From Paenirhodobacter enshiensis (GTDB taxonomy: Bacteria > Pseudomonadota > Alphaproteobacteria > Rhodobacterales > Rhodobacteraceae): a stretch of 64,000 nucleotides of DNA. Under the pieces are notes generated by a model, which ran no database searches, had not been told where the DNA came from, and saw only the letters and a program-made list of their open reading frames with translations. The DNA is taken from assembly GCF_000740785.1 (NCBI RefSeq), contig NZ_JFZB01000010.1, positions 1-64,000 on the forward strand, written 5' to 3'. This document shows positions 1 to 11,314 of the stretch, one piece after another (the stretch's first letter is position 1; every line of letters starts with the position of its first letter). The position numbers and the translations under genes were made by a program.

Positions 1-16
1 GGGGGGGGGGGGGGGG
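1..16. repeat. poly-G homopolymer at window start
   Basis: Sixteen consecutive G residues open the window, and a second run of six G follows within ten bases. It lies beyond the ompW terminator and codes for nothing visible. A homopolymer of this length at an edge often marks a contig end or an unresolved assembly, but a real G-tract cannot be excluded. Confidence 0.8.
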
Positions 17-46
17 CGTGGGGGGCGACCGACAGAAAGGCACGAC

Positions 47-79
47 AAGAAAAAGCAGGGGCGCCCCGAAGGGCGCCCC
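47..79 (-). terminator. Rho-independent terminator of ompW
   Basis: A perfect 9-bp GC stem (58-66 pairing with 71-79) encloses a CGAA loop. On the minus strand it is followed by a T-rich tract (complement of 47-54). It starts 25 bases past the ompW stop codon and is oriented to end that transcript. Confidence 0.85.
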
Positions 80-104
80 CTGACGGATCGCGAAACGGTC
101 GCGA

Positions 105-716
105 TCAGAAGCGGTGAATCCACGACACGCCCCAGACCATCGGGTCGACCTTGGCGGTGCCGATGTCTGCGCCGTTCAGCCGCGCGTCGAGGTTGATGTC
201 GATATAGCGCACGTCGAAACGCACGGCGTTGGTCTCGTTGACCTTGACGTCGACACCGGCGTGAGCGGCGAGGCCCCAGCTGTTGCTCAGATCAAGGTCG
301 GTCCCGGCGAGCGGTCCGACTTCCTTCTCTTTCAGCACGGCGGTGTAGTTCACGCCCGCGCCGACGAAGGGAACGATCTGCTGGCCGTTGTCGAAGTGGT
401 ACTGCAGCGAGACGGTGGGCGGCAGCTCGGTCACTTCGGCAGCCTTGGCACCGTTCAGCCGCACGTTGTGCTTGAACGGGGTGGCGGCCAGAACCTCGAT
501 GCCGACATTGCGATAGACGAAGTATTCGAGGGTGAACGTCGGCTGAACGTTCTCGCCGACCGAGCTCTTGAACACGCCAGCCAGCGTGCCGTTGTTGTCC
601 TTCGGCACGACGTTGCCCAGGCCGATGCCCAGGGTGAAGGTGCCCGCGTCCTGCGCCGCGACGGCACCGGGGATCAGGCTCAGGCCGGCGATCGCGGCGA
701 GAATGAGGTTTCTCAT
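105..716 (-). CDS. ompW: OmpW family outer-membrane beta-barrel protein
   Basis: This 203-residue protein starts with a signal peptide (residues 1-21, ending ...GAVAA before QDAGTF). The mature part has the OmpW pattern of an N-terminal TLGIGLG strand, alternating aromatic strands and a C-terminal Phe in ...WGVSWIHRF, the signal for beta-barrel insertion. OmpW proteins form small eight-stranded barrels with a hydrophobic channel. The ATG at 716 is chosen because AAGGA lies about ten bases upstream and a signal peptide follows directly. A longer frame opening at 791 would add 25 residues in front of the signal peptide and would begin inside the FNR-like box, so it is rejected. The gene is monocistronic, divergent from nuo, and has its own terminator. 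Confidence 0.9.
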   Translation of the reverse strand: MRNLILAAIAGLSLIPGAVAAQDAGTFTLGIGLGNVVPKDNNGTLAGVFKSSVGENVQPTFTLEYFVYRNVGIEVLAATPFKHNVRLNGAKAAEVTELPPTVSLQYHFDNGQQIVPFVGAGVNYTAVLKEKEVGPLAGTDLDLSNSWGLAAHAGVDVKVNETNAVRFDVRYIDINLDARLNGADIGTAKVDPMVWGVSWIHRF

Positions 717-750
717 CAGTCTTGTCCTTCGTTTGAGACCTACGGGCGCC

Positions 751-756
751 AATGTC
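751..756 (-). promoter_or_regulatory. candidate -10 element of ompW
   Basis: On the minus strand this reads GACATT. If the FNR-like box (centre 784.5) acts as a class II activator site at -41.5, transcription would start near 743 and this hexamer would sit at about -13 to -8. The match is inferred from spacing, and the -35 region is an eight-C run (766-773) with no hexamer, as expected for an activator-dependent promoter. Confidence 0.4.
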
Positions 757-777
757 TCCCGATTGCCCCCCCCGACC

Positions 778-791
778 TTGACCCAAATCAA
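778..791 (-). promoter_or_regulatory. FNR/FnrL-type binding site upstream of ompW
   Basis: TTGACCCAAATCAA matches the FNR consensus TTGAT-N4-ATCAA at nine of ten defined bases. It is centred 68 bp upstream of the ompW ATG, which fits class II activation of ompW under low oxygen. FNR control of ompW is established in Escherichia coli, and FnrL is the Rhodobacter orthologue that recognises the same sequence. It is 386 bp from nuoA, so control of nuo from here is less likely. Confidence 0.7.
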
Positions 792-1176
792 GCTTTCGTG
801 ACGGGGCGTGTGGACAATTTGACGCAGCCGGCGCGGCCTGCCGCCGGATCGTTCCGCGCCGGCCGGCTACAGGACAGGGCCGGCTGCCGGCTGCCGCACT
901 TCGGGCTGAGCTGCCCGCGTCGGCCTCAGAGGTTCGCCGAGTGAATTTGTCGAGATTGGCCGGTGCCTGATCTTCATAAATGCTACATTGTCTTTGTATT
1001 TTAAGGGGGTGCGATTCATCGGAAAGTTCCGATATGTCCGGGTGACGTCGCGACGCCGGTGGTGTTTTCCGCGGCCCCGGGATAGTCTCTCGGTTGACCC
1101 GGGAACGGGCCGGGGCTAAAGCTCGGTCAGCCGGAACCGGCGCGACGATAGGTCGCGCATCGAGGGAGCCAGAACC
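792..1176 (+). promoter_or_regulatory. upstream region of the nuo operon
   Basis: This 385-bp stretch between the FNR-like box and nuoA contains no credible gene. It holds an AT-rich segment around 970-1004 and a perfect palindrome at 1018-1033, and ends in a GAGGGAG ribosome-binding site (1162-1168) in front of the nuoA GTG. I cannot assign a convincing -35/-10 pair. Confidence 0.5.
1018..1033. promoter_or_regulatory. 16-bp palindrome upstream of nuo
   Basis: ATCGGAA-AG-TTCCGAT is a perfect inverted repeat with 7-bp arms and a 2-bp spacer, about 145 bp upstream of nuoA. Its size and symmetry suit a dimeric regulator. I do not recognise the motif. Confidence 0.35.
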
Positions 1177-1542
1177 GTGCACGAGCTGCTACGCGAATAT
1201 CTTCCCATCCTCATCTTTCTCGGCCTCGCCATCGTGCTGGGTATCGTGCTGGTCCTGTCGGCCGTGGTGTTCGCCGTGCGCAACCCCGACCCCGAGAAGG
1301 TGTCGGCCTATGAATGCGGGTTCAACGCCTTCGACGATGCCCGCATGAAGTTCGACGTGCGCTTCTATCTGGTGTCGATCCTGTTCATCATCTTCGACCT
1401 CGAAGTGGCGTTCCTGTTTCCCTGGGCGGTATCCTTCGGTCAGATCAGCATGACGGCGTTCTGGTCGATGATGGCCTTCTTGGGTGTGCTGACGGTCGGC
1501 TTCATCTACGAATGGAAGAAGGGGGCGCTGGAATGGGCGTGA
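1177..1542 (+). CDS. nuoA: NADH-quinone oxidoreductase subunit A
   Basis: This 121-residue membrane subunit of complex I has three hydrophobic helices and the family signature ECGF (residues 46-49) in the loop after helix 1, with the [12 protein letters not shown] helix (72-83) carrying the conserved acidic residues D74 and E76. NuoA contacts the quinone site together with NuoH and NuoD. The GTG start at 1177 is supported by GAGGGAG eight bases upstream. It is the first gene of the operon, and its stop overlaps the start of nuoB. Confidence 0.96.
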   Translation: MHELLREYLPILIFLGLAIVLGIVLVLSAVVFAVRNPDPEKVSAYECGFNAFDDARMKFDVRFYLVSILFIIFDLEVAFLFPWAVSFGQISMTAFWSMMAFLGVLTVGFIYEWKKGALEWA

Positions 1543-2066
1543 TGACCTCTGCCAATACTGCGGGAGCGGACCGCGAGGTCGCGACGCAGGCTCTGAGCCG
1601 CGAGCTGACCGACAAGGGCTTCCTGCTGACCTCGACCGAGGATCTGATCAACTGGGCGCGCAACGGCTCGCTGCACTGGATGACCTTCGGTCTGGCCTGC
1701 TGCGCGGTCGAGATGATCCAGGCCTCGATGCCGCGCTATGACCTCGAACGCTTCGGCACCGCGCCGCGCGCCTCGCCGCGTCAGTCGGACGTGATGATCG
1801 TCGCCGGCACCGTGACCAACAAGATGGCGCCGGCGCTGCGCAAGGTCTACGACCAGATGCCCGAGCCGCGCTACGTGATCTCGATGGGGTCCTGCGCCAA
1901 TGGCGGGGGCTATTACCATTACAGTTATTCCGTGCTGCGCGGCTGCGACCGGATCGTTCCGGTCGACATCTACGTGCCGGGCTGTCCGCCCTCGGCGGAG
2001 GCGCTGCTTTATGGTATCTTGCAGCTGCAACGCAAGATCCGCCGCACCGGCACGCTGGTGCGCTGA
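1533..2066 (+). CDS. nuoB: NADH-quinone oxidoreductase subunit B
   Basis: This is the 177-residue peripheral subunit that binds 4Fe-4S cluster N2, the last electron carrier before quinone. The cluster ligands are visible: adjacent cysteines C56-C57 in ACCAVE, C121 in GSCANGG and C151 in VPGCPP. The ATG at 1533 (MGVMTSAN) follows GAAGAAGGGGG at a good distance and overlaps nuoA by 10 bp. An ATG at 1542 overlapping the nuoA stop as ATGA would give a protein three residues shorter and cannot be excluded. The frame is open further upstream (to 1314), but that part lies within nuoA. Confidence 0.96.
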   Translation: MGVMTSANTAGADREVATQALSRELTDKGFLLTSTEDLINWARNGSLHWMTFGLACCAVEMIQASMPRYDLERFGTAPRASPRQSDVMIVAGTVTNKMAPALRKVYDQMPEPRYVISMGSCANGGGYYHYSYSVLRGCDRIVPVDIYVPGCPPSAEALLYGILQLQRKIRRTGTLVR

Positions 2067-2078
2067 GAGGAGGCCGAG

Positions 2079-2678
2079 ATGACCGAAGCCCTGAAGGAAC
2101 TGGCCGACCACATCGCGCGCCGCCGTGCCGCCGACGTGCTGTCGACCGAGATCGCCTTCGATCAGCTGACCGTGACGGTGCAGGCCTCGGCGATGCCGGA
2201 ATTCGTCGAATTCCTGCGCGACGACACCAACTGCCGGTTCTCGACGCTGCTCGACATCACCGCGATCGACTGGCCGACCCGGCCGGCGCGGTTCGACATC
2301 GTGTGGAACTTCCTGTCGATGTGGCGCAATCAGCGCATCCGCGTGAAGGCCGCCGTGCGCGAGGACGAGATGGTGCCCTCGGTCACCTCGGTGTTCGCGG
2401 GCGCGAGCTGGTACGAGCGCGAGGTGTTCGACATGTTCGGCGTGATCTTCTCGGGTCACCCGGATCTGCGCCGCCTGCTGACCGATTACGGCTTCCGCGG
2501 CCATCCGCTGCGCAAGGATTTCCCGACCTCGGGCTATGTCGAGCTGCGTTACGACGAGGTGCAGAAGCGCTGCGTCTACGAGCCGATCAAGCTTGTGCAG
2601 GAGTATCGTCAGTTCGATTTCCTGTCGCCCTGGGAAGGGTCGAAATACGTTCTGCCCGGCGACGAGAAGGCGGGCTGA
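2079..2678 (+). CDS. nuoC: NADH-quinone oxidoreductase subunit C
   Basis: This 199-residue protein is the 30-kDa subunit of the complex I connecting module, with the hallmark [13 protein letters not shown] (residues 108-120) followed by [13 protein letters not shown] and GHPLRKDFP. NuoC packs against NuoD and NuoB near the quinone site and carries no cofactor. It is a stand-alone subunit, unlike the NuoCD fusion of enterobacteria. GAGAGGAGG precedes the ATG, 12 bp after the nuoB stop. Confidence 0.96.
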   Translation: MTEALKELADHIARRRAADVLSTEIAFDQLTVTVQASAMPEFVEFLRDDTNCRFSTLLDITAIDWPTRPARFDIVWNFLSMWRNQRIRVKAAVREDEMVPSVTSVFAGASWYEREVFDMFGVIFSGHPDLRRLLTDYGFRGHPLRKDFPTSGYVELRYDEVQKRCVYEPIKLVQEYRQFDFLSPWEGSKYVLPGDEKAG

Positions 2679-2732
2679 GGCTCGGTCCGGGCCGCGAAAG
2701 GCCCGGGTTCCGCAGATCTGAAAGGTTTACCC

Positions 2733-3968
2733 ATGGACGGCGATATCCGGCAGAACCATTACGACGACGGCTCGCAGGACCTCCTGACGGGCGAGCAGAA
2801 GATTCGCAACTTCAACATCAACTTCGGCCCGCAACACCCTGCGGCGCATGGTGTTTTGCGTCTCGTGCTCGAACTCGACGGCGAGATCGTCGAGCGTGTC
2901 GATCCGCATGTCGGGTTGTTGCACCGCGGCACCGAGAAGCTGATGGAAAGCCGCACCTATCTGCAGAACCTGCCGTATTTCGACCGGCTGGACTACGTGT
3001 CTCCGATGAACATGGAACATGCCTGGTGCCTGGCGATCGAGAAGCTGACCGGCACGGTGATCCCGAAGCGCGCCTCGATCATCCGCGTGCTCTATTCCGA
3101 GATCGGCCGGATCCTGAACCATCTGCTCGCGGTGACCTCGCAGGCGATGGACGTGGGCGCGCTGACCCCGCCGCTGTGGGGCTATGAAGAGCGCGAAAGC
3201 CTGATGATCTTCTACGAGCGGGCCTGCGGTGCGCGTCTCCATGCCAACTACTTCCGGCCGGGCGGGGTGCATCAGGATCTGCCGCCCGATCTGATCGACG
3301 ACATCGAGGCCTGGGCGCACAAGTTCCCGAAGCGGCTCGACGACATCGAGACGCTGCTGAACGAGAACCGCATCTTCAAGCAGCGCAACGTCGACATCTT
3401 CACCATCACCGAGGAGGACATCCTCCGCTGGGGTTATTCCGGCGTGATGGTGCGCGGCTCGGGCCTCGCCTGGGATCTGCGGCGCTCGCAGCCCTACGAG
3501 TGTTATGACGAATTCGACTTCAAGGTCTGCACCGGCAAGAACGGCGATTGCTACGACCGCTATCTCGTGCGCATGGCCGAGATGCGGGAGAGCACGAAGA
3601 TCATCCTGCAAGCCTGTGATATGCTTCGCAAAACGCCGGGCGACGTCATGGCGCGCGGCAAGGTGTCGCCGCCGCGGCGCGCCGACATGAAGACCTCGAT
3701 GGAAAGCCTGATCCATCACTTCAAGCTGTATTCCGAGGGCGTCCATGTCCCGGCCGGCGAGGTCTATACCGCCATCGAGGCGCCTAAGGGCGAATTCGGC
3801 GTCTATCTGGTGTCGGATGGCAGCAACAAACCCTACCGGGTCAAGCTGCGCTCGCCCGCCTATGCCCATCTGCAATCGCTCGATGAATGCGCGCGCGGCT
3901 ATCTGCTGGCCGACGTCGCCGCGATCATCGGCACGCTCGACATCGTCTTCGGGGAGATCGACCGCTAA
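2733..3968 (+). CDS. nuoD: NADH-quinone oxidoreductase subunit D
   Basis: This 411-residue protein is the 49-kDa subunit, related to the large subunit of NiFe hydrogenases but without metal ligands. It shows [14 protein letters not shown] near residue 31, [12 protein letters not shown], and the C-terminal [17 protein letters not shown]-type segment ending FGEIDR. It forms much of the ubiquinone pocket. The stop TAA shares its last base with the ATG of nuoE, so the two are translationally coupled. Confidence 0.96.
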   Translation: MDGDIRQNHYDDGSQDLLTGEQKIRNFNINFGPQHPAAHGVLRLVLELDGEIVERVDPHVGLLHRGTEKLMESRTYLQNLPYFDRLDYVSPMNMEHAWCLAIEKLTGTVIPKRASIIRVLYSEIGRILNHLLAVTSQAMDVGALTPPLWGYEERESLMIFYERACGARLHANYFRPGGVHQDLPPDLIDDIEAWAHKFPKRLDDIETLLNENRIFKQRNVDIFTITEEDILRWGYSGVMVRGSGLAWDLRRSQPYECYDEFDFKVCTGKNGDCYDRYLVRMAEMRESTKIILQACDMLRKTPGDVMARGKVSPPRRADMKTSMESLIHHFKLYSEGVHVPAGEVYTAIEAPKGEFGVYLVSDGSNKPYRVKLRSPAYAHLQSLDECARGYLLADVAAIIGTLDIVFGEIDR

Positions 3969-4837
3969 TGCTCCGCCGCCTGCATCCTGACCAGCCCGCC
4001 AGCTTCGAGTTCACCCCGGCGAACCTCGAGTGGGCGAAGGCGCAGATCACCAAATATCCCGTCGGCCGGCAGGCTTCGGCGATCATTCCGCTGCTGTGGC
4101 GCGCGCAGGAGCAGGAGGGCTGGCTCAGCCGCCCGGCGATCGAATATGTCGCCGATTTCCTCGGGATGCCCTACATGCGTGCGCTGGAAGTGGCGACCTT
4201 CTACTTCATGTTCCAGCTCGCCCCGGTGGGCTCTGTCGCGCATCTGCAGATCTGCGGCACGACGCCTTGCATGGTGCGCGGCTCGGACGATCTGATCGAG
4301 GTGTGCAAGCGCCGCATCGCGCCGGAGCCGTTCCAGCTCTCGGCCGATGGCAAGCTGAGCTGGGAAGAGGTCGAGTGCCTCGGCGCCTGCTCGAACGCAC
4401 CGATGGCGCAGATCGGCAAGGACAATTACGAGGACCTCTCGCCCGAGAGCCTGGAGACGCTGATCGACGAGATCCTCGCCGGCAAGGTGCCGGTGCCGGG
4501 CTCGCGCGTCGGTCGCTTCTCGTCGGAGCCGGTCGAGGGCCAGAAGGTTCTGCTCGAAACCGTGGGCGAGGCGGAGGCGCACAACGCCTCGGTCGCGCGG
4601 GCGCTGTCGCTGAACGATACGCTCAAGCGCATCGACGGCACCGAGGTCGAACTGCGCACGCCGTGGATGGTGTCGGGCCAGCGCCGGGCCGTGGGTGTGC
4701 AGGGCGCCGATCAGGCCCCCGCCGCGCCGCGTCCCTTGTCGGCCGTGCAGCAGGCCGAGGCGCAGAAGGCGATCCGCGAGGCCGCCGAAGCCCGTCTTGC
4801 CGCCGATGCAACGCAGTCGAAGACCAACGATTACTGA
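3968..4837 (+). CDS. nuoE: NADH-quinone oxidoreductase subunit E, C-terminally extended
   Basis: The first ~165 residues form the thioredoxin-like domain that binds 2Fe-2S cluster N1a, with ligands C96, C101 (CGTTPC), C137 and C141 (CLGAC). The protein has 289 residues, about 120 more than minimal NuoE proteins; the extra C-terminal part is Ala/Glu-rich and ends KTNDY. Extended NuoE forms occur in Rhodobacterales, and the role of the tail is not clear to me. The ATG at 3968 overlaps the nuoD stop by one base; a longer frame from 3887 lies within nuoD. Confidence 0.94.
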   Translation: MLRRLHPDQPASFEFTPANLEWAKAQITKYPVGRQASAIIPLLWRAQEQEGWLSRPAIEYVADFLGMPYMRALEVATFYFMFQLAPVGSVAHLQICGTTPCMVRGSDDLIEVCKRRIAPEPFQLSADGKLSWEEVECLGACSNAPMAQIGKDNYEDLSPESLETLIDEILAGKVPVPGSRVGRFSSEPVEGQKVLLETVGEAEAHNASVARALSLNDTLKRIDGTEVELRTPWMVSGQRRAVGVQGADQAPAAPRPLSAVQQAEAQKAIREAAEARLAADATQSKTNDY

Positions 4838-4891
4838 TCCCGGTTTCGGGGTGTGGCGGGGCCGAGGCCCGGCACGAGAGAGGATAACGAG

Positions 4892-6187
4892 ATGCTCAAG
4901 GATCAGGACCGGATTTTCACCAACCTCTACGGCCAGCATGACCGCTCGCTGAAGGGGGCGATGATGCGTGGCTCCTGGGACGGCACGAAGGAGATCATCC
5001 TCAAGGGCCGTGACTGGATCATCAACGAGATGAAGACCTCGGGTCTGCGCGGCCGTGGCGGCGCGGGCTTCCCGACGGGGCTGAAATGGACCTTCATGCC
5101 GAAGGCCTCGGACGGGCGGCCGTTCTTCCTGGCGATCAACTGCGACGAGTCGGAGCCCGGCACCTGCAAGGACCGCGAGATCATGCGCCACGACCCGCAC
5201 CATCTGGTGGAGGGTGCGCTTCTCGCCGGTTTCGCGATGGGGGCGGAGGCCGCCTATCTCTATATCCGCGGCGAATACATCCGCGAGCGCGAGGCCCTGC
5301 AGCAGGCGATCGACGAGGCCTATGAGGCCGGCTTCCTCGGCCCCGACGCCTGCGGCTCGGGCTATGCCTTCGACGTCTATCTGCATCACGGCGCCGGCGC
5401 CTATATCTGCGGCGAGGAAACCGCGCTTCTGGAATCGCTCGAAGGCAAGAAGGGGATGCCGCGCATGAAGCCGCCGTTCCCGGCGGGCGCGGGCATCTAC
5501 GGTTGCCCGACGACGGTGAACAACTGCGAATCCATCGCGGTGGTGCCGACGATCCTGCGCCGCGGCGGCAGCTGGTATGCCTCGTTCGGACGGCCGAACA
5601 ACACCGGCGTGAAGCTGTTCGCGGTCTCGGGCCATGTCAACACGCCCTGCGTGTTCGAGGAATCCATGGGGATGCCGCTCAAGGATCTGATCGAATATTA
5701 CGGCGGCGGCGTGCGCGGCGGCTGGCAGAACCTGAAGGCGGTCATTCCGGGCGGCGCCTCCTGTCCGATCCTGACGGCCGAGCAGTGCGAAGACGCGATC
5801 ATGGATTTCGACGGCATGAAGGCGGTCAAATCGTCGTTCGGCACGGCCTGCATCCTGGTGATGGATCAGTCGACCGATGTGGTGAAGGCGGTCTGGCGTC
5901 TGGCGAAGTTCTTCAAGCACGAGAGCTGCGGCCAGTGCACGCCCTGCCGCGAGGGCACCGGCTGGATGATGCGCATCATGGAGCGCATCGTGACCGGCGA
6001 GGCGGAGCTTGAGGAAATCGACATGCTGGTGAACGTCACCAAGCAGGTCGAGGGGCACACGATCTGCGCGCTCGGCGATGCGGCGGCCTGGCCGATCCAG
6101 GCGCTGGTGCGCAACTTCCGCGAGGAAATCGAAGACCGGATCAAGGCTCGCAAGAGCGGACGCATGGGGGCGATGGCAGCGGAATGA
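4892..6187 (+). CDS. nuoF: NADH-quinone oxidoreductase subunit F
   Basis: This 431-residue subunit is the NADH dehydrogenase site, with FMN and cluster N3. The FMN/NADH region shows [13 protein letters not shown] (54-66) and the later [14 protein letters not shown] segment. The 4Fe-4S ligands are C346, C349, C352 (SCGQCTPC) and C392 (TICALGDAA). The ATG at 4892 follows GAGAGAGG, whereas an in-frame GTG at 4853 would add 13 low-complexity residues. The 54-bp gap after nuoE shows no structure. The stop TGA overlaps the following lipoprotein ATG. Confidence 0.96.
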   Translation: MLKDQDRIFTNLYGQHDRSLKGAMMRGSWDGTKEIILKGRDWIINEMKTSGLRGRGGAGFPTGLKWTFMPKASDGRPFFLAINCDESEPGTCKDREIMRHDPHHLVEGALLAGFAMGAEAAYLYIRGEYIREREALQQAIDEAYEAGFLGPDACGSGYAFDVYLHHGAGAYICGEETALLESLEGKKGMPRMKPPFPAGAGIYGCPTTVNNCESIAVVPTILRRGGSWYASFGRPNNTGVKLFAVSGHVNTPCVFEESMGMPLKDLIEYYGGGVRGGWQNLKAVIPGGASCPILTAEQCEDAIMDFDGMKAVKSSFGTACILVMDQSTDVVKAVWRLAKFFKHESCGQCTPCREGTGWMMRIMERIVTGEAELEEIDMLVNVTKQVEGHTICALGDAAAWPIQALVRNFREEIEDRIKARKSGRMGAMAAE

Positions 6188-6480
6188 TGACTCGTATTGC
6201 AACTGCGGTGCTGATCCTCGCCACGCTGGCGTCCTGCGGCGGCGTGAACAAAGAGGGCCATCTGGTGCCCCCGTCGCCGCCCGACGTGTTCCAGGGCTAC
6301 AGCATGGCGCATGGCGCCGACGGTTCGGTGATCGTGACGCGCAACGCGCCGATGTTCACCAATTCGGACGGCGCCGAGGCGCGTCAGGCCGCCGAGAAGC
6401 TGTGCCCGGCCGGGGTGAAGACCTCGCCCAACGACCGCTTCCAGGGCGGTGCCTGGATCTTCGTGGGCGGCTGCCAATGA
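6184..6480 (+). CDS. small predicted lipoprotein inside the nuo operon
   Basis: This 98-residue protein begins with a lipoprotein signal peptide; the lipobox LASC places the acylated cysteine at C18. The mature part (~80 residues) has a Pro-rich linker and two further cysteines, C74 and C97, which could form a disulfide in the periplasm. Its ATG overlaps the nuoF stop by four bases (ATGA), so it is translated with complex I. Rhodobacter nuo operons are known to carry several unidentified reading frames between nuo genes. I recognise no domain; a role in complex I assembly or stability is only inferred from position. Confidence 0.8.
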   Translation: MMTRIATAVLILATLASCGGVNKEGHLVPPSPPDVFQGYSMAHGADGSVIVTRNAPMFTNSDGAEARQAAEKLCPAGVKTSPNDRFQGGAWIFVGGCQ

Positions 6481-6527
6481 GTGTGCAGCCGTCAATGAAC
6501 CCGCAGAAGAACGAACGGATCTGAACC

Positions 6528-8552
6528 ATGCCGAACCTGCGTAAAGTCCTGATCAACGGCGCCGAGATCGAGGTCGATCCCAACCTGACGATCCTGCAGG
6601 CCTGTGAGCAGGCCGGGATCGAGGTTCCGCGCTTCTGCTATCACGAGCGGCTTTCGGTCGCCGGCAACTGCCGCATGTGCCTCGTCGAGGTGCAGGGCGG
6701 TCCGCCGAAGCCCACCGCGTCCTGCGCCATGCAGATCAAGGATCTGCGCCCCGGCCCGGACGGTGCGCCGCCGGTCATCAAGACCAACACGCCGATGGTG
6801 AAGAAGGCGCGCGAAGGGGTGATGGAGTTCCTGCTCATCAACCACCCGCTCGACTGCCCGATCTGCGATCAGGGCGGCGAATGCGACCTGCAGGACCAGG
6901 CGATGGCCTATGGCGTCGATTTCAGCCGCTACCGCGAGGAAAAGCGCTCGCGTTCGGACGTCAACCTCGGGCCGCTGGTCGCGACCAAGATGACGCGCTG
7001 CATCAGCTGCACCCGCTGCGTGCGCTTCACCACCGAAGTCGCCGGCGTCAGCCAGATGGGCCAGACCGGCCGCGGCGAGGATGCCGAGGTGACCTCGTAT
7101 CTCGGCCAGACGCTCGACAGCAATCTGCAGGGCAACATCATCGACCTGTGCCCGGTGGGCGCGCTGACTTCGAAGCCCTATGCCTTCACCGCCCGCCCGT
7201 GGGAGCTGAGCAAGACCGAAAGCATCGACGTGATGGATGCGCTCGGTTCCGCGATCCGGGTCGACACCAAGGGCCGCGAAGTGAAGCGCATCATGCCGCT
7301 GAACAACGATGCGGTGAACGAGGAATGGCTGTCCGACAAGGGCCGCTTCATCTGGGACGGTCTGCGCCGTCAGCGTCTTGACGTGCCTTACGTTCGCGAG
7401 AACGGCAAGCTGCGCAAGGCGAGCTGGTCCGAGGCGCTCGGCACTGCTGCGGCGGCGCTGAAGGGGACGAAGGTTCTCGGCCTCGTCGGCGATCTCGCCC
7501 CGGTCGAGGCGGCGTTCAGCCTGAAGCGGATGATCGAGAGCCTCGGCGGTTCGGTCGAGTGCCGCACCGATGGCGCGCGTCTGCCGGCGGGCAACCGCTC
7601 GGCCTATGTCGGCACGGCTGCGATCGCCGATCTCGACACGGCGAAGCGTATCGTGCTGATCGGCACCAACCCGCGCAACGAGGCGCCGGTGCTGAACGCG
7701 CGCATCCGCAAGGCCTGGCTGAACGGCGCCACGGTGACCGTGGTCGGCCCGGATGCGGATCTGACCTATGACTACACCTCGGCCGGCGCTGATCGGGCGG
7801 CGCTGAAGGCGCTGGTCGCTGCGGCCGAACCCGTCGAGGGGACGGTGGTCATCGTCGGGCAGGGCGCGATCACGGAAGCCGACGGCACCGCGGTTCTCGC
7901 CCATGCGATGGCGCTTGCCGGCAAGATGGGCGGCAAGTTCCTGGTGCTGCACACGGCTGCGTCCCGCGTCGGCGCGATGGATGTCGGCGCGGTGACCGAA
8001 GGGGGCCTCGAGGCCGCCGTCGCCGGCGTGCAGACGATCTTCAACCTCGGTGCCGACGAGATCGACATCAAGCCGCGTTCCGAGGGCGGGCCCTTCGTGA
8101 TCTATCAGGGCAGCCACGGCGACCGCGGTGCGATGCGCGCCGACGTGATCCTGCCGGCCGCCGCCTATACCGAGGAAAACGGCCTCTTCGTCAACACCGA
8201 GGGCCGGGTTCAGCGCGCGTTCCGCGCCGCTTTCCCGCCGGGCGAGGCGAAGGAGAACTGGGCGATCCTGCGTGCACTCTCGGCCGAGGTCGGTCAGGTG
8301 CTGCCGTGGAACGATCTGGCGGGCCTGCGCAAGGCGCTGATCGCCGCGGTGCCGCATATGGGCGCGCTCGACGCGGTCGCGGCGGTGGAATGGCGGCCGC
8401 TCGATCTGATCGACATGGCCGAGGCCGGCTTCCGGCACGCGATTTCCGACTATTACCTGACCAACCCGATTGCCCGGGCCTCGGTGGTGATGGCGGAGTG
8501 CTCGGCTCAGGCCAAGGCGCGGGCGGCGAAGCCCGCCGTCGCGGCGGAGTGA
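6528..8552 (+). CDS. nuoG: NADH-quinone oxidoreductase subunit G
   Basis: This 674-residue iron-sulfur subunit carries N1b, N4 and N5. Ligands seen are C37, C48, C51, C66 (2Fe-2S domain), H106, C110, C113, C119 (N5, in [14 protein letters not shown]) and C158, C161, C164, C208 (N4). A molybdopterin-oxidoreductase-like domain without catalytic cofactor follows. The four additional cysteines for cluster N7 found in some bacteria are not apparent. The ribosome-binding site is weak. The gene follows the small lipoprotein gene after 47 bp. Confidence 0.95.
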   Translation: MPNLRKVLINGAEIEVDPNLTILQACEQAGIEVPRFCYHERLSVAGNCRMCLVEVQGGPPKPTASCAMQIKDLRPGPDGAPPVIKTNTPMVKKAREGVMEFLLINHPLDCPICDQGGECDLQDQAMAYGVDFSRYREEKRSRSDVNLGPLVATKMTRCISCTRCVRFTTEVAGVSQMGQTGRGEDAEVTSYLGQTLDSNLQGNIIDLCPVGALTSKPYAFTARPWELSKTESIDVMDALGSAIRVDTKGREVKRIMPLNNDAVNEEWLSDKGRFIWDGLRRQRLDVPYVRENGKLRKASWSEALGTAAAALKGTKVLGLVGDLAPVEAAFSLKRMIESLGGSVECRTDGARLPAGNRSAYVGTAAIADLDTAKRIVLIGTNPRNEAPVLNARIRKAWLNGATVTVVGPDADLTYDYTSAGADRAALKALVAAAEPVEGTVVIVGQGAITEADGTAVLAHAMALAGKMGGKFLVLHTAASRVGAMDVGAVTEGGLEAAVAGVQTIFNLGADEIDIKPRSEGGPFVIYQGSHGDRGAMRADVILPAAAYTEENGLFVNTEGRVQRAFRAAFPPGEAKENWAILRALSAEVGQVLPWNDLAGLRKALIAAVPHMGALDAVAAVEWRPLDLIDMAEAGFRHAISDYYLTNPIARASVVMAECSAQAKARAAKPAVAAE

Positions 8553-8556
8553 GGCG

Positions 8557-8976
8557 ATGGGGCGGACGATGCTCAGCGCGGTCCTGCTGGCTGGCCTGAT
8601 GGCCGGGCAGGGCGGCTGTGCCTCGGCCGCTGAGACGACACAGGGCGCGGCGGCGAAGAAGGCGCCGGACCTGAGCTATGAAGGGATCGAAACGCATATG
8701 CTGCAGGACGATCTCGTCGAATTCAGGCTGGCGATCGGCGGCGGTGCCGATGCGGCGGCGATGAATGCCTATGCCGATTGCGCCGTGGCGCAATACGCGC
8801 AGATCCGCGGCTTCGGCTATGCACGCCCGGTGAGGGTGCTGCTGGACCGGTCCGGGCGGATGCTGCGCGGCAACGCGGCCTATCTGCTGTCGCGCGACCG
8901 CCCCGAGGGGCGACGTGTGATCGCGGCGGAACCGACGCTGAGCGCGTGCCGGGCGGGGGGGATCCCGACGGTATGA
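8557..8976 (+). CDS. unknown exported protein inside the nuo operon
   Basis: This 139-residue protein has a hydrophobic N-terminus ending GQGGCASA. It could be a lipoprotein (C21) or be cut by signal peptidase I after ASA. The mature domain contains YADCAVAQYAQIRGFGY (C75) and a second cysteine near the end (C131), a pair that could form a disulfide. The start at 8557 lies four bases after the nuoG stop; an ATG at 8569 is an alternative that leaves the signal peptide intact. The domain is not one I can name. Its position suggests co-expression with complex I. Confidence 0.75.
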   Translation: MGRTMLSAVLLAGLMAGQGGCASAAETTQGAAAKKAPDLSYEGIETHMLQDDLVEFRLAIGGGADAAAMNAYADCAVAQYAQIRGFGYARPVRVLLDRSGRMLRGNAAYLLSRDRPEGRRVIAAEPTLSACRAGGIPTV

Positions 8977-9054
8977 CGGGCAGCGGAACGGGCAAAACGA
9001 AGACTTGGGGCCGGGACGAAACCCGGCGCGGACTGAAGCGGTCAGAGGGACGAC

Positions 9055-10601
<1,547 letters not shown>

Positions 10602-10665
10602 GGCGGGCGATGAACGGGACTAACGGAACGAGGCCGGCACCGCGCCGCCTTGCAGGAGACGACAG

Positions 10666-11268
10666 ATGACGGTCTTTGCATTCTACCTCTTCGCCCTTGT
10701 GGCGGTGGTCGCGGGGCTCATGGTGGTGATGTCGCGCAACCCCGTGCATTCGGTGCTGTGGCTGATCCTGACCTTCCTCTCGGCCTCGGGGCTGTTCGTG
10801 CTGATCGGGGCGGAATTCGTCGCGATGCTGCTGATCATCGTCTATGTCGGCGCGGTCGCGGTGCTGTTCCTGTTCGTGGTGATGATGCTCGACATCGACT
10901 TTAACGCGCTGCGCGGGCGGTTCGTCGAATATGCGCCGGTGGGCGGGCTGTTCGCGGTGATCTTGCTGGTGCTTCTGGGCGTCGGCATTGCCGCCTGGCA
11001 CGAGGCGCCGGGTGCGGCGGCACTGCACGGCTCGCCGATCCCCGAGGGGGTGCAGAACACCGCGGCCATCGGCCTCGTGCTTTATGACAAATACATCTAC
11101 CTGTTCCAGTCGGCCGCGCTTGTGCTGCTGGTGTCGATGATCGGGGCGATCTTGCTGACGCTGCGCCACCGCACGGACGTGAAGCGCCAGAACGTGATGC
11201 GTCAGATGCACCGCGATCCGGCCAAGACGCTTGAACTCGTGGACGTGAAACCGGGGCAGGGGCTGTGA
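10666..11268 (+). CDS. nuoJ: NADH-quinone oxidoreductase subunit J
   Basis: This 200-residue membrane subunit has five hydrophobic helices. The third contains [17 protein letters not shown], the conserved segment with the pi-bulge region implicated in coupling. The C-terminal tail is basic and soluble. AGGAGA is seven bases upstream of the ATG. Confidence 0.95.
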   Translation: MTVFAFYLFALVAVVAGLMVVMSRNPVHSVLWLILTFLSASGLFVLIGAEFVAMLLIIVYVGAVAVLFLFVVMMLDIDFNALRGRFVEYAPVGGLFAVILLVLLGVGIAAWHEAPGAAALHGSPIPEGVQNTAAIGLVLYDKYIYLFQSAALVLLVSMIGAILLTLRHRTDVKRQNVMRQMHRDPAKTLELVDVKPGQGL

Positions 11269-11314
11269 TGGGCCGCGCGCAACGGAAATCTGGGCGGAAC
11301 CCGGAGGGACAACG

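Noticed and set aside
1-30. Poly-G start as a biological element
   Set aside because: It sits exactly at the window edge, where assembly artefacts collect; nothing else supports a function.
114-944. Plus-strand frame over ompW and its upstream region
   Set aside because: Mirror of the ompW codon pattern; it would also run through the ompW promoter and FNR-like box.
3965-6202. 745-codon minus-strand frame opposite nuoEF
   Set aside because: Shadow of nuoE and nuoF; no family features and no ribosome-binding site.
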